Shown here in pieces: positions 40,391-48,783 of a stretch of DNA of 64,000 nucleotides. Under the pieces are notes generated by a model. It was not told where the DNA came from. It saw only the letters and a program-made list of their open reading frames with translations, and searched no databases. How positions within the stretch are numbered: the stretch's first letter is position 1; every line of letters starts with the position of its first letter. The position numbers and the translations under genes were made by a program. The DNA comes from Marinomonas alcarazii (GTDB lineage Bacteria > Pseudomonadota > Gammaproteobacteria > Pseudomonadales > Marinomonadaceae), in the NCBI RefSeq assembly GCF_003208215.1, contig NZ_QKLW01000003.1, positions 137,237-201,236 on the forward strand, written 5' to 3'.

Positions 40391-42154
40391 TTATTTATTC
40401 TTCTTTAATCGATAAGCCAGTTGGGGCCTGCTTAGGCCAACTCGCCTTGCGGCCTCTGATAAGTTGCCTTGGGCATTATCGACGGCTTCTTGTAATAGGC
40501 TTTGTTCAAGCTTTTCGATATCAAGATGATCTTCCCCGCCGACAAATTGCGTGATGTATTCTAAGAGGGAGTTTGTGGATGCTTTTTTGTCATCAACATG
40601 GCTTAGCGTGCCTTGGTGATTTACGGAATAGATAATGTCTTCGGGAATAAACTCATTTCTAAACAAATGCGGCAGATCAATGGGTTCGCCTTCTTCTGAA
40701 GCGATCACACCGCGCTCCATTAAATTTTGTAGCTCACGAATATTACCCGGAAAGCCATAATTTAATAGCGCTTGTCGTGCAGATTGAGTCATGCCCGAAG
40801 GGGCTTTTTGATGCTGTTGACAAAACTGATGGTAGAAGTGGTTTACCAGCAGTGGAATATCGGCTTTTCTATCTCTTAGTGGCGGTAAATGGATAGGAAA
40901 TACGTTTAAACGAAAGAAAAGGTCTTCGCGGAATTCGCCTTTATCAACGGCCTTGCGCAAGTCGACATTGGTTGCCGCGACGACTCGTACATTGACCTTA
41001 ATCGCCGAGACTCCTCCGACTCGCTCTACCTCTTTTTCTTGTAAAACCCGTAATAATTTACTTTGCCCTGCAAGGCTCAGCGTGCCGATTTCATCCAAGA
41101 ATAGAGTGCCACCGTTTGCTCGCTCAAAACGTCCTGGGCGACTGCTTGTCGCGCCGGTGTAAGCGCCTTTTTCGACACCAAATAGCTCACTTTCCATTAG
41201 GTTTTCCGGAATGGCGGCGCAGTTAAATGCCACAAAAGGGCCTGTTTGACGGCTAAACTTATGCAGCATGCTGGCAAAAAGCTCTTTGCCGACGCCAGAT
41301 TCGCCAGTGAATAAAACGGTGGCATTCGTTGGTGCCACTTTTTGTAATGAATGATTCGCGGCGGTAAACGCAGCGGATACGCCAATCATTTTGGGCTGAT
41401 CATCCGGTGTATCCAACTCCATCTTATCGAACTGCGTATCTGGTTTTATACGCATGTCTGCTTCGTTGGTGGTGACGTTGAGAAATCGAATGTCGTCTTC
41501 GATATCGTCCCAAAGTTCAGCAGATTTACCGACGACTCGACAGATGGAATGTCCCATGGACTGGCATTCTACCTCGCGAAAAATTACCAAAGAACCCACT
41601 AAGCCTGAGACGTAGCCGATGGCGTAGCCTAACTCCATCCAGCAGGCGGGTGAGCTCCCAATGCCATAGGCAGCAATATGTTCTTCGTCTTCACTGCTGT
41701 GATGCCAAAAAAACTCACCGTCATACAGGCCCTTTTCAGTATCAAACTCAAAGAAAATCGTTTCCACTTTAACAACGCCTTCTAAACCATGAAGGTGAGT
41801 ACCGGCTTCAAAAATGGAGGCGGGGTCTGAATCGGGCCAACGCTTTTGAATGAGCTCAGCGTCGCGCAGGCCAGATAGATAACCCGTTCGAGTGAGAATG
41901 TCGCGAGACTTATCAAGACCAAGAGAGTCAATCATTTCGCGTCGTAAGAGCCCAAATGAAGAACTATGGATTAACAGCATGCGTTGATCGTCTAACCAAA
42001 TACGGCCATCTCCTGGCGAGAAAAACAGGCATTCGGTCAGCTCTTCTACGGTGGGAGTGTGTTGGCTATCTAGTTCACGGGAGCTGCCTTTGAGTAAGAT
42101 CTTTTCGCTGTTTTTAGCCAAATCTGCCAAGGAAATTCGATGCGAGTTTGTCAT
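40391..42154 (-). CDS. Sigma54-dependent activator of the XylR/DmpR type
   Basis: 587 residues in three parts. The N-terminal aromatic-sensing XylR_N/V4R region (about 35-240) includes ECLFFSPGDGRIWLDDQRMLLIHSSSFGLLRREMI. The AAA+ domain (about 265-500) has Walker A GESGVGKE, the sigma54 contact loop as GAYTGA in place of the usual GAFTGA, and GGTLFLDEIG. A Fis-type helix-turn-helix ends the protein (NLSEAARRVGLSRPQLAYRLKK). It lies between two sigma54 promoters with XylR-like activator boxes, which it very probably controls in response to a phenolic or aryl alcohol. Confidence 0.9.
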   Translation of the reverse strand: MTNSHRISLADLAKNSEKILLKGSSRELDSQHTPTVEELTECLFFSPGDGRIWLDDQRMLLIHSSSFGLLRREMIDSLGLDKSRDILTRTGYLSGLRDAELIQKRWPDSDPASIFEAGTHLHGLEGVVKVETIFFEFDTEKGLYDGEFFWHHSSEDEEHIAAYGIGSSPACWMELGYAIGYVSGLVGSLVIFREVECQSMGHSICRVVGKSAELWDDIEDDIRFLNVTTNEADMRIKPDTQFDKMELDTPDDQPKMIGVSAAFTAANHSLQKVAPTNATVLFTGESGVGKELFASMLHKFSRQTGPFVAFNCAAIPENLMESELFGVEKGAYTGATSSRPGRFERANGGTLFLDEIGTLSLAGQSKLLRVLQEKEVERVGGVSAIKVNVRVVAATNVDLRKAVDKGEFREDLFFRLNVFPIHLPPLRDRKADIPLLVNHFYHQFCQQHQKAPSGMTQSARQALLNYGFPGNIRELQNLMERGVIASEEGEPIDLPHLFRNEFIPEDIIYSVNHQGTLSHVDDKKASTNSLLEYITQFVGGEDHLDIEKLEQSLLQEAVDNAQGNLSEAARRVGLSRPQLAYRLKKNK

Positions 42155-42178
42155 TATTATTTTTCCTCTTTCATCTGC

Positions 42179-42374
42179 TTGATGAAATGATCAACTGCTT
42201 TTTTCCTAGTGTTGATTGCGTTTGATGATATCGTCAAGTGTGCTGTGCAATATTTAAGCTATGCTAAACCGTGTTGATTCTCTTTAATGCGGCTTAAATG
42301 CAATGTTTATCAATGGTTTAGCTACTCTATGTAGGGTGAAAAGAAAATAATCATATTTCGGCATAGGTATTGCT
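42179..42374 (+). promoter_or_regulatory. Sigma54 promoter with two activator-like inverted repeats for the aldehyde dehydrogenase gene
   Basis: CGGCATAGGTATTGCT at 42359-42374 matches TGGCAYRN4TTGCW except for the first base. TTGATGAAATGATCAA at 42179-42194 matches the XylR/DmpR box at 12 of 14 fixed bases. A weaker box is TTGATGATATCGTCAA at 42222-42237, 43 bp (about four helical turns) further on. The 12-mer TTGATGAAATGA also occurs at 39309-39320 upstream of the SDR gene. The remaining gap to 42482 is a leader of about 100 bp. Confidence 0.75.
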
Positions 42375-42482
42375 TTAAGTATTAGAACGAAAAATATGCA
42401 ATGGATAACAGGCAAATTTGTCTGCATTGCAGTTGTCATTCTAGTCATAAACCAATCAATAAAAATAAATAGGAGAGCAGAT

Positions 42483-43943
42483 ATGACGGTATCCGTACTG
42501 GCATCCAAAAAATGGTCTGGGGCGTTTTTTACAGGTGATTGGGTTGCGGCCTCAAATAAGCAAGAGGTGATAGAGCCAGCAACAGGTAAGGTTTTAAGTG
42601 AAGTGGCCATCGCCACAGCAGACGATGTATATGCCGCATGCGAACGGGCGCAGGAAGCGCAAAAAGAATGGGTAAAAGTCCCACCGAGAGACAAGGCTAC
42701 CTTGTTTCATAAAGCCGCGACTTTTATTCAAGATAATGCGGAAGAGCTTGCTTTGTATATCGCTCGTGAAACGGGCGGTATCATTCCTAAAGGCCAACAC
42801 GAAGTAAAAGAAGCCATATTAATCCTGCAATTGGCAGCCAATATGACATTGGAGCCTAATGGTCTGACGCTACCTGCTGGGCCTGAACGCATGTCTTATG
42901 CAACACGTAAGGCGATTGGTGTGGTGGGTGTTATTTCGCCTTTTAATTTTCCAATGATTCTTTCTATTCGGTCGATTGCTCCTGCCTTAGCGGTGGGTAA
43001 TGCTGTGGTGACCAAGCCCGATCCTCAAACGCCAGTAACGGGTGGTTTTATACTCGCTCTTGCTTTAGAAGCAGCTGGTTTACCAAAGGGGGTGTTTCAA
43101 GTATTCCCAGGTGCAGTAGACGCTGGGGAAGCACTTTGTGCCGCACCAGAAATAGGTATGGTGGCGTTCACTGGGTCTACTGCGGCAGGTCGGAAAGTGG
43201 GTGAAGCTTGTGGCCGTAACTTAAAAAAAGTGTCTCTTGAGTTAGGTGGTAAGAGCTCACTGATTATTTTGGAAGATGCTGATCTTGATGTAGCGGCGAG
43301 CAATATTGCTTGGGGCGCGTATTTCCATCAAGGGCAAATTTGTATGGCATCTGGCCGTATTTTGGTTCAAGAAAGCATCGCAGAAGCGTTAACCGCAAAA
43401 ATTGTCGAAAAAGCGCAACATTTACCGGTTGGCGATCCTGTGTCTGGGAAAGTGGCTTTAGGGCCTCTGATTAATCAGCGTCAACTTGAAAAAGTTCATG
43501 CCATTGTACAAGACACCATTGCGGCGGGCGCTAAATTAGAAGCGGGCGGCACCTATGACGGGCCTTTTTACTCGCCAACAGTATTGAGCAATGTGAAACC
43601 AGGCATGCGCTCCTTTGAAGAGGAAATTTTTGGTCCAGTGGTCAATATCGTTACCTTTAAAAGCGATGAGGAGGCGATTGTGATGGCGAACAATACACAA
43701 TATGGCTTAGCGGGCGCGGTGATCTCGAATGATCTTTCCCGTGCGCAGCGTATTGGGGCTCAGTTGCATGTTGGTCTACTGCATATCAATGATCAAACCG
43801 TTAATGATGAATGCATTAACCCCTTTGGTGGTTGTGGTGCATCCGGTAATGGCAATTCGGTTTGTGGCCCTGCGGATTGGGATCTTTATACTCATTGGCA
43901 ATGGGTAACGGTTAAGCAAAATGCGACGCCTTATCCATTTTAA
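42483..43943 (+). CDS. Aryl/benzaldehyde-type aldehyde dehydrogenase (XylC/CalB-like)
   Basis: A 486-residue NAD(P)-dependent aldehyde dehydrogenase. The general-base glutamate is in KKVSLELGGKSS and the nucleophilic cysteine in HQGQICMASGR. The PFNFPM and NDECINPFGGCGASG segments recall XylC benzaldehyde dehydrogenase. Start chosen at 42483 after AGGAGAG; the longer frame runs into the leader. It would oxidise the aldehyde made by the 39534-40298 dehydrogenase to an aromatic acid such as ferulate, vanillate or benzoate. The acid's further breakdown is not encoded in the window. Confidence 0.85.
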   Translation: MTVSVLASKKWSGAFFTGDWVAASNKQEVIEPATGKVLSEVAIATADDVYAACERAQEAQKEWVKVPPRDKATLFHKAATFIQDNAEELALYIARETGGIIPKGQHEVKEAILILQLAANMTLEPNGLTLPAGPERMSYATRKAIGVVGVISPFNFPMILSIRSIAPALAVGNAVVTKPDPQTPVTGGFILALALEAAGLPKGVFQVFPGAVDAGEALCAAPEIGMVAFTGSTAAGRKVGEACGRNLKKVSLELGGKSSLIILEDADLDVAASNIAWGAYFHQGQICMASGRILVQESIAEALTAKIVEKAQHLPVGDPVSGKVALGPLINQRQLEKVHAIVQDTIAAGAKLEAGGTYDGPFYSPTVLSNVKPGMRSFEEEIFGPVVNIVTFKSDEEAIVMANNTQYGLAGAVISNDLSRAQRIGAQLHVGLLHINDQTVNDECINPFGGCGASGNGNSVCGPADWDLYTHWQWVTVKQNATPYPF

Positions 43944-43976
43944 TCTAAGTAAAAGTGGCTAAGCTATTTTAAACTT

Positions 43977-44029
43977 AAAAAGCCCCACGTTATTTTTCCA
44001 ATGAATGGATAAACAACACGGGGCTTTTT
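43977..44029. terminator. Bidirectional terminator after the aryl aldehyde dehydrogenase
   Basis: AAAAGCCCCACGTT and AACACGGGGCTTTTT arms around a ~25-base loop, with A and T runs outside. It lies between convergent genes. Confidence 0.8.
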
Positions 44030-44030
44030 A

Positions 44031-44699
44031 TCAAGCGTTTGCTTGTTCTGCTTTTTGTTTCTCAAGCACTTCTTCTATTGCGCTTTTGAAGACTTCTGCT
44101 GGCTGGCCACCAGAAATCGCGTAGGCGTTGTTGATAATGACGGTTGGAACCGAAGTGATGCCATTCTGCTGCCAGATTTGCTCTTGCTGGTGGACTTCAT
44201 CGGCAAAGTGGTTCTTATCCAAAATACCTTTTGCAGCTGCTGGGTCTAGGCCCACGCTAGCGGCAAGGTTGGCGAGTACTTTGTGGTCACTCACATCTTG
44301 GTTGTGGGTAAAGTGCGCTTTAAATAGTGCGTTTTTAAGTTCTGTCTGTTTGCCTTCAAGCTGAGCCCAATGCAGCAAGCGGTGAGCATCAAATGAGTTG
44401 CGCATGCGGCTTTCAGAATTGAAGTTAAAATCAAAGTCGATTTCTTTGCCACGGGCCTCAATCATTTTTCTATTTTGGTCTGACTGTTCTTTATTAATGC
44501 CGTATTTTTCCGTGATATGTTCGCTTAAGTCCTGACCTTCAGCTGGCATATTTGGGTTTAGCTCAAAGGGCTGAAAAGTGATAGTGGCATCGACTTTATC
44601 GTTTAGTTGCTCAAGTGCTTTGTTGAGATTACCAAGACCGACAACGCACCAAGGGCACATCACATCGGAAACAAATTGAATATCTAATGGCTCTTTCAT
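44031..44699 (-). CDS. DsbA/FrnE-like thiol oxidoreductase
   Basis: A 222-residue thioredoxin-fold protein with a C15-PW-C18 active site (QFVSDVMCPWC) and the cis-proline loop TSVPTVIINNAYAISGGQP. No signal peptide is present, so it is cytoplasmic, like FrnE and 2-hydroxychromene-2-carboxylate isomerase relatives. ATG 44699 has GGGA before it; the ATG at 44711 is also possible. It is a single gene with no obvious partner. A role in disulfide isomerisation or redox stress is usual for FrnE. Confidence 0.85.
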   Translation of the reverse strand: MKEPLDIQFVSDVMCPWCVVGLGNLNKALEQLNDKVDATITFQPFELNPNMPAEGQDLSEHITEKYGINKEQSDQNRKMIEARGKEIDFDFNFNSESRMRNSFDAHRLLHWAQLEGKQTELKNALFKAHFTHNQDVSDHKVLANLAASVGLDPAAAKGILDKNHFADEVHQQEQIWQQNGITSVPTVIINNAYAISGGQPAEVFKSAIEEVLEKQKAEQANA

Positions 44700-44895
44700 A
44701 GTGGTTCCCATCGCTTGTAAATAAAAGGCTAAGGTTAAAAATTGTGCATTGAAAAATAGATGGGGGCGTGTGTAAGAATTAAAAGAGAAAAAGACGGCCG
44801 CCAGTGACCATTGCAGATAATTTACACAAACCTGAGTAATTTAACGAAGAACAGACCTGCCATGGTCATAAAATGTTTGTTGCTGATTCTACTTC

Positions 44896-44911
44896 TGTAT
44901 GATGTTATACA
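44896..44911. promoter_or_regulatory. Putative operator upstream of the lactonase gene
   Basis: TGTATGATGTTATACA is an inverted repeat (TGTAT/ATACA). Its first 13 bases recur at 58534-58546 before tctC, and a variant lies at 63311-63326 before kdgD. The form fits a GntR/FadR-type regulator not encoded in the window. Confidence 0.55.
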
Positions 44912-44989
44912 TCTAGAGCTGCTGGTATGGTGCTTTCTGTTCAGCTCCACAAAAGGCTTTTGTTTAGCTCGGCAAGGATAAAAACAATA

Positions 44990-46159
44990 ATGACGATATT
45001 TAACAAATCAATGAATGGTATGTTCTCTGGAGCATTACTGTTTATGAGCGCAACAGGATTAGGAATGATGTCTCAGAATACTAATGCGAGTCAGTATGTG
45101 TATGTTTCCAATGCTAAAGACAGCACGATCACTTGGTACCTTCTAGATAACAAGCAGGTAGATGGCAAAGAGATTAAGTTAGTGCCGCTTGGCAGCACAA
45201 AAACCGGTAATAATGTAATGCCGTTATCAGTCAGTCCTGATAAGTCTCATTTGTACGCATCTATTCGTTCTGAACCTTTTCGTGTTATCTCCTACCGCAT
45301 TGATCCTGCTTCAGGGGATTTAGCAGAGGAAGGTGAGGCGAACTTACCCTCGAGTATGGCGAATATTGATACGGATAAATCGGGGCGGTTTTTATTTGCG
45401 GCGTCTTACGGCGGCAATTTAATCAGTGTTAGTCCTATCGATGATAACGGTGTGGTTCGTCATGAGGCGCAGCAAGTACTGGATGCAGGCCGAAATGCCC
45501 ATGCTATTCATACCAGCCCAGACAATCGTTTTGTATTTTCTTCTAGCTTAGGCGATGACGAAATAAGGCAGTATCGATTTGATGAGCAAACGGGTCAATT
45601 AACACCAAATTCTCCTGCTGCAGTTAAAACGGAACAATACGCAGGCCCAAGGCATTTTGTCTTTTCTAAAGAGGGTCATTACGTTTATGTTCTAGGGGAA
45701 TTGTCTGGAACGGTAACGACTTACGAGTATGATGCTAAGTCTGGTTTATTGACGCTAAAAGGCGCAACGGAAGGTGTTCCTGCTAAGGAATTAGCGTTGG
45801 AAAACGGTGTGCCGCCTTCTATAAAAGCCACTAATGACCTTCCTAAAGTTTGGGCTGCTGATATGCATTTATCCTCTGATGGCCGTTTTTTATATGTGTC
45901 TGAGAGAACCAAAAGTATCATAACGACTTTGTCGATTGACCAAAAAACTGGCCTGCCAAGCTACCAAAACATGACATCTGTCGAGCAACAACCGCGTGGT
46001 TTTGCACTCAGTAAAGATGGTCGCTTTATGGTGGTGTCGGGTGAAAAAGACGCCAATTTAGGTTTATATCGAGTCGATGTAGAGACTGGCGGGCTCACTA
46101 AGGTTGATGAAGCGCCAACTGGTGAAGGGGCTAATTGGGTTGAGATTGTTGATCTTTAA
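44990..46159 (+). CDS. Exported YbhE/Pgl-family lactonase (seven-bladed beta-propeller)
   Basis: A 389-residue protein with an N-terminal signal-like segment (MFSGALLFMSATGLGMMSQNTNAS). It carries repeated propeller strands such as VYVSNAKDSTITWY, PDNRFVFSSSLGDDEIRQYRFDEQTGQLTP and SSDGRFLYVSERTKSIITTLSID. 6-Phosphogluconolactonase of the YbhE type is cytoplasmic. An exported member is more likely to open sugar-acid lactones in the periplasm. The promoter motif shared with tctC and kdgD suggests a galactarate/glucarate lactone (inference). AAGGAT precedes the chosen ATG. Confidence 0.82.
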   Translation: MTIFNKSMNGMFSGALLFMSATGLGMMSQNTNASQYVYVSNAKDSTITWYLLDNKQVDGKEIKLVPLGSTKTGNNVMPLSVSPDKSHLYASIRSEPFRVISYRIDPASGDLAEEGEANLPSSMANIDTDKSGRFLFAASYGGNLISVSPIDDNGVVRHEAQQVLDAGRNAHAIHTSPDNRFVFSSSLGDDEIRQYRFDEQTGQLTPNSPAAVKTEQYAGPRHFVFSKEGHYVYVLGELSGTVTTYEYDAKSGLLTLKGATEGVPAKELALENGVPPSIKATNDLPKVWAADMHLSSDGRFLYVSERTKSIITTLSIDQKTGLPSYQNMTSVEQQPRGFALSKDGRFMVVSGEKDANLGLYRVDVETGGLTKVDEAPTGEGANWVEIVDL

Positions 46160-46175
46160 CTCTTAATAGATAGCT

Positions 46176-46227
46176 AAAAAGCACTCCACTAGCTCTTACC
46201 CTAATGTAGAGCAGAAGAGTGCTTTTT
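46176..46227. terminator. Bidirectional terminator between the lactonase and SDR genes
   Basis: AAAAAGCACTC / GAGTGCTTTTT arms with a ~30-base loop and flanking A and T runs. Confidence 0.85.
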
Positions 46228-46242
46228 CATTAATTAAGGCGG

Positions 46243-47007
46243 CTAAACAATACCTGCATCTACGATAAAGTTCTGGCCTGCGCAGGCGCGGCTGTCTTGG
46301 GAGGCAAGAAACAGCGCCATGGCAACAATATCGTCTGGTTGAATGCGAAATTTCAGGGATTGTACGTCGATAAATTCTTGATCCAACTCTGGCGTTAGCC
46401 AAAGCGCTTTTTGGCGTTCTGTGACTACTGCGCCTGGAACAATGGAGTTAACTCGAATACCGCGTGGGCCAAGCTCTCGTGCCATAGTGCGTGTCATGGT
46501 GTGAATCGCACCTTTTGATGTGGTGTAACCCACCATGCCAGCACGGCCACGCATCCAACTGATCGATCCCATGTTGATAATGCTTGCGCCTTCTTTCATC
46601 CATTTCGCTGCGGCTTGCATACCAAAAAAATGCGGACGCATATTGATATTTAGGCAGTTGTCCCAGTATTCAGGCGTAACGTCTTCGATTTTATGGCGGT
46701 CATCTTTGCCCGCGTTATTGATCAATACGTCTAAGTTGCCAAGCTCTTGTGCTGCGTCGTCAATGGCCGATTGCAAGGCAGCAATGTCACGGACGTCGAC
46801 TTTTCTAAACCAAGGTGTGGTGTTAAATTCGTCGCACAGTTTTTGGTTTAAAGCGTTAGAGCTAACGTCATCAATATCGATATAAGCAACGCGTGCGCCT
46901 TGCCCCATAAAGTGATGAACAAGATATTCCCCAATCCCTGAGCCACCGCCAGTAATAAACACGACTTTGTCTTTTAAGGAAGGATACTGGTTGGTTAATG
47001 TCGGCAT
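46243..47007 (-). CDS. Short-chain dehydrogenase/reductase, probable sugar or sugar-acid dehydrogenase
   Basis: A 254-residue classical SDR: cofactor loop ITGGGSGIG (about residues 19-27), NNAG near 93, catalytic YTTSK near 155, and C-terminal GQNFIVDAGIV. It follows the aldehyde dehydrogenase gene on the minus strand with a terminator-like hairpin between them. Next to a sugar-acid dehydratase, aldolase and lactonase, oxidation of an aldose to its lactone is the likely job, as in non-phosphorylating pentose or deoxyhexose pathways. The substrate cannot be fixed. Confidence 0.85.
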   Translation of the reverse strand: MPTLTNQYPSLKDKVVFITGGGSGIGEYLVHHFMGQGARVAYIDIDDVSSNALNQKLCDEFNTTPWFRKVDVRDIAALQSAIDDAAQELGNLDVLINNAGKDDRHKIEDVTPEYWDNCLNINMRPHFFGMQAAAKWMKEGASIINMGSISWMRGRAGMVGYTTSKGAIHTMTRTMARELGPRGIRVNSIVPGAVVTERQKALWLTPELDQEFIDVQSLKFRIQPDDIVAMALFLASQDSRACAGQNFIVDAGIV

Positions 47008-47033
47008 GTATTATTCTCCGATCGACAAAAAAT

Positions 47034-47059
47034 GAGTGCTCACGTTGGAGTGAGCACTC
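47034..47059 (-). terminator. Attenuator-like hairpin between the aldehyde dehydrogenase and SDR genes
   Basis: Perfect 10-bp arms GAGTGCTCAC / GTGAGCACTC with a six-base loop. On the minus strand the stem is followed by ATTTTTTG. It lies inside an apparent operon, so it may lower expression of the SDR relative to the dehydrogenase. Confidence 0.7.
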
Positions 47060-47081
47060 TTTGTAAATTTTGGTTTGTCCG

Positions 47082-48542
47082 CTATTTATCTAAACCGGCA
47101 ACACAAACGTATTTGGTGTTGATGTAATCGTCAATGCCGTATTTAGAACCTTCACGACCTAGACCTGACTCTTTATAACCACCAAATGGCGCAACTTCTG
47201 TAGCGATGACGCCAGCGTTCACACCGACTAAGCCTGTTTCTAACGCTTCTGCTACACGGAAAATACGACCAATATCGCGAGAGTAGAAATAAGACGCTAG
47301 GCCGTACTCCGTGTCGTTCGCCATGGCGATGACGTCGTCTTCTGTTTCAAATTTGAAGACGGGGGCCAAAGGACCAAAGGTTTCCTCTTTGGCAAACAAC
47401 ATGTCTTGCGTGGCATTGGCGATAACCGTTGGATGGTAGAAGTTGTCGCCAAGCTCATGGTGTTTACCGCCTGTGACGACTTTACCGCCTTTACTAATGG
47501 CATCTTGTACGTGCTCGTCAACTTTATCCACTGCCGCGCGGTTAATCAGCGGGCCTTGTTCGACACCGCTTTCAGTGCCATGGCCGATTTTCATTGCGGC
47601 CACTTGCGCCGCGAATTTTTCGACAAAGGCGTCGTATACACCGGCTTGAACATAAATGCGGTTGGCACACACACAGGTTTGGCCCGCGTTACGGTATTTC
47701 GACATCATGGCGCCTTTAACCGCTTCGTCGATATCGGCATCGTCAAAGACAACAAAAGGCGCATTGCCACCAAGTTCAAGAGAGACTTTTTTCATGGTGT
47801 CGGCACAGTCTTTCATTAACAATTTGCCGATTGGTGTAGAGCCTGTGAAGGTCAGTTTACGTACAACAGAAGAGTCGGTTAGGGTTTTGGCGATTTGGCT
47901 CGCTTTACCCACTACGATATTAATAACCCCAGCTGGGATGCCGGCTTCGATGGCAAGAACGCCCATTGCTAATGCGCTTAATGGCGTTTCGGAAGCCGGT
48001 TTTATGATCATGGTACAGCCCGCTGCAAGAGCAGGACCCGCTTTACGAGTGATCATGGCGGCAGGGAAGTTCCAAGGTGTAATAGCGGCACACACGCCAA
48101 CGGGTTCTTTCATGACTAGAATACGACGATCTGGTGCGTAAGTTGGGATCATGTCGCCGTAAATGCGTTTGCCTTCTTCTGCGAACCATTCAATGAAAGA
48201 CGCAGCGTAGCCGATTTCACCACGAGACTCTGCCAATGGCTTGCCTTGCTCAGCGGTCATTAGCTTCGCTAAGTCTTCTTGGTTTTCCATTAGTAGGTCA
48301 TGCCAGCGGCGTAATAATGCCGCACGTTCTTTGGCGGTTTTCTTTTTCCAAGTTTTTTGCGCTGCTTCGGCCGCTGCGATGGCTTGTTGTGTTTCGGCTG
48401 GACCTACGCTCGCAATGGTTGTTACTAATTCACCGGTCGCTGGGTTGAATACATCTAGCGTGTTGCCTTCTGCAGATTCGACCCACTCTCCATTGATTAA
48501 ACATTTTGTTTGTAGGAGTGCTTTGTTCTTTAGTTCAAGCAT
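47082..48542 (-). CDS. Succinate-semialdehyde / 2-oxoglutarate-semialdehyde dehydrogenase family
   Basis: A 486-residue GabD-like aldehyde dehydrogenase: base glutamate in KKVSLELGGNAPFVV, nucleophilic cysteine in GQTCVCANRIY, PWNFPAAMITRK and EVAPFGGYKESGLGREGS. In uronate catabolism the product of KdgD is 2-oxoglutarate semialdehyde, so a 2-oxoglutarate-forming role is attractive. Glycolaldehyde, lactaldehyde or succinate semialdehyde are alternatives given the HpaI aldolase nearby. It diverges from the IlvD/Edd dehydratase across the TCTTATATAAGA operator. Confidence 0.85.
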   Translation of the reverse strand: MLELKNKALLQTKCLINGEWVESAEGNTLDVFNPATGELVTTIASVGPAETQQAIAAAEAAQKTWKKKTAKERAALLRRWHDLLMENQEDLAKLMTAEQGKPLAESRGEIGYAASFIEWFAEEGKRIYGDMIPTYAPDRRILVMKEPVGVCAAITPWNFPAAMITRKAGPALAAGCTMIIKPASETPLSALAMGVLAIEAGIPAGVINIVVGKASQIAKTLTDSSVVRKLTFTGSTPIGKLLMKDCADTMKKVSLELGGNAPFVVFDDADIDEAVKGAMMSKYRNAGQTCVCANRIYVQAGVYDAFVEKFAAQVAAMKIGHGTESGVEQGPLINRAAVDKVDEHVQDAISKGGKVVTGGKHHELGDNFYHPTVIANATQDMLFAKEETFGPLAPVFKFETEDDVIAMANDTEYGLASYFYSRDIGRIFRVAEALETGLVGVNAGVIATEVAPFGGYKESGLGREGSKYGIDDYINTKYVCVAGLDK

Positions 48543-48674
48543 TGCGGTACCTCTCTTTAATGAATGTGTCTTATTTTTAGATTGCTATGGATTGTGTCTA
48601 TTTCAAGTCGCTGCTTTTTGTTGCCACTTTTGTTCATTATTTTTAGTGAGTAATGGGATAGTTCTTGACTTCTC

Positions 48675-48691
48675 TTATGTCTTATATAAGA
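48675..48691. promoter_or_regulatory. Putative GntR/HutC operator at the dehydrogenase/dehydratase promoters
   Basis: TTATGTCTTATATAAGA contains the perfect palindrome TCTTATATAAGA (48680-48691). The same 17 bases occur at 54825-54841 beside the HutC-type regulator gene. Confidence 0.65.
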
Positions 48692-48783
48692 GTTATATCA
48701 TAAGTTTGAAGAAGCCGTAAACAATCATTGTTGGTTAAGCGCTCGAACGATAAAAATAAACACTGAAAGAACAGGACTACATC

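Noticed and set aside
46243-47007. SDR as uronate dehydrogenase (Udh) feeding galactarate
   Set aside because: Udh belongs to the extended SDR/epimerase-like type; this is a classical 254-residue SDR with a TGGGSGIG loop, so a general sugar dehydrogenase is safer.
47406-48141. Long open frames antisense to the aldehyde dehydrogenase
   Set aside because: Shadow frames caused by codon bias of the real gene; low-complexity composition and no start signal.
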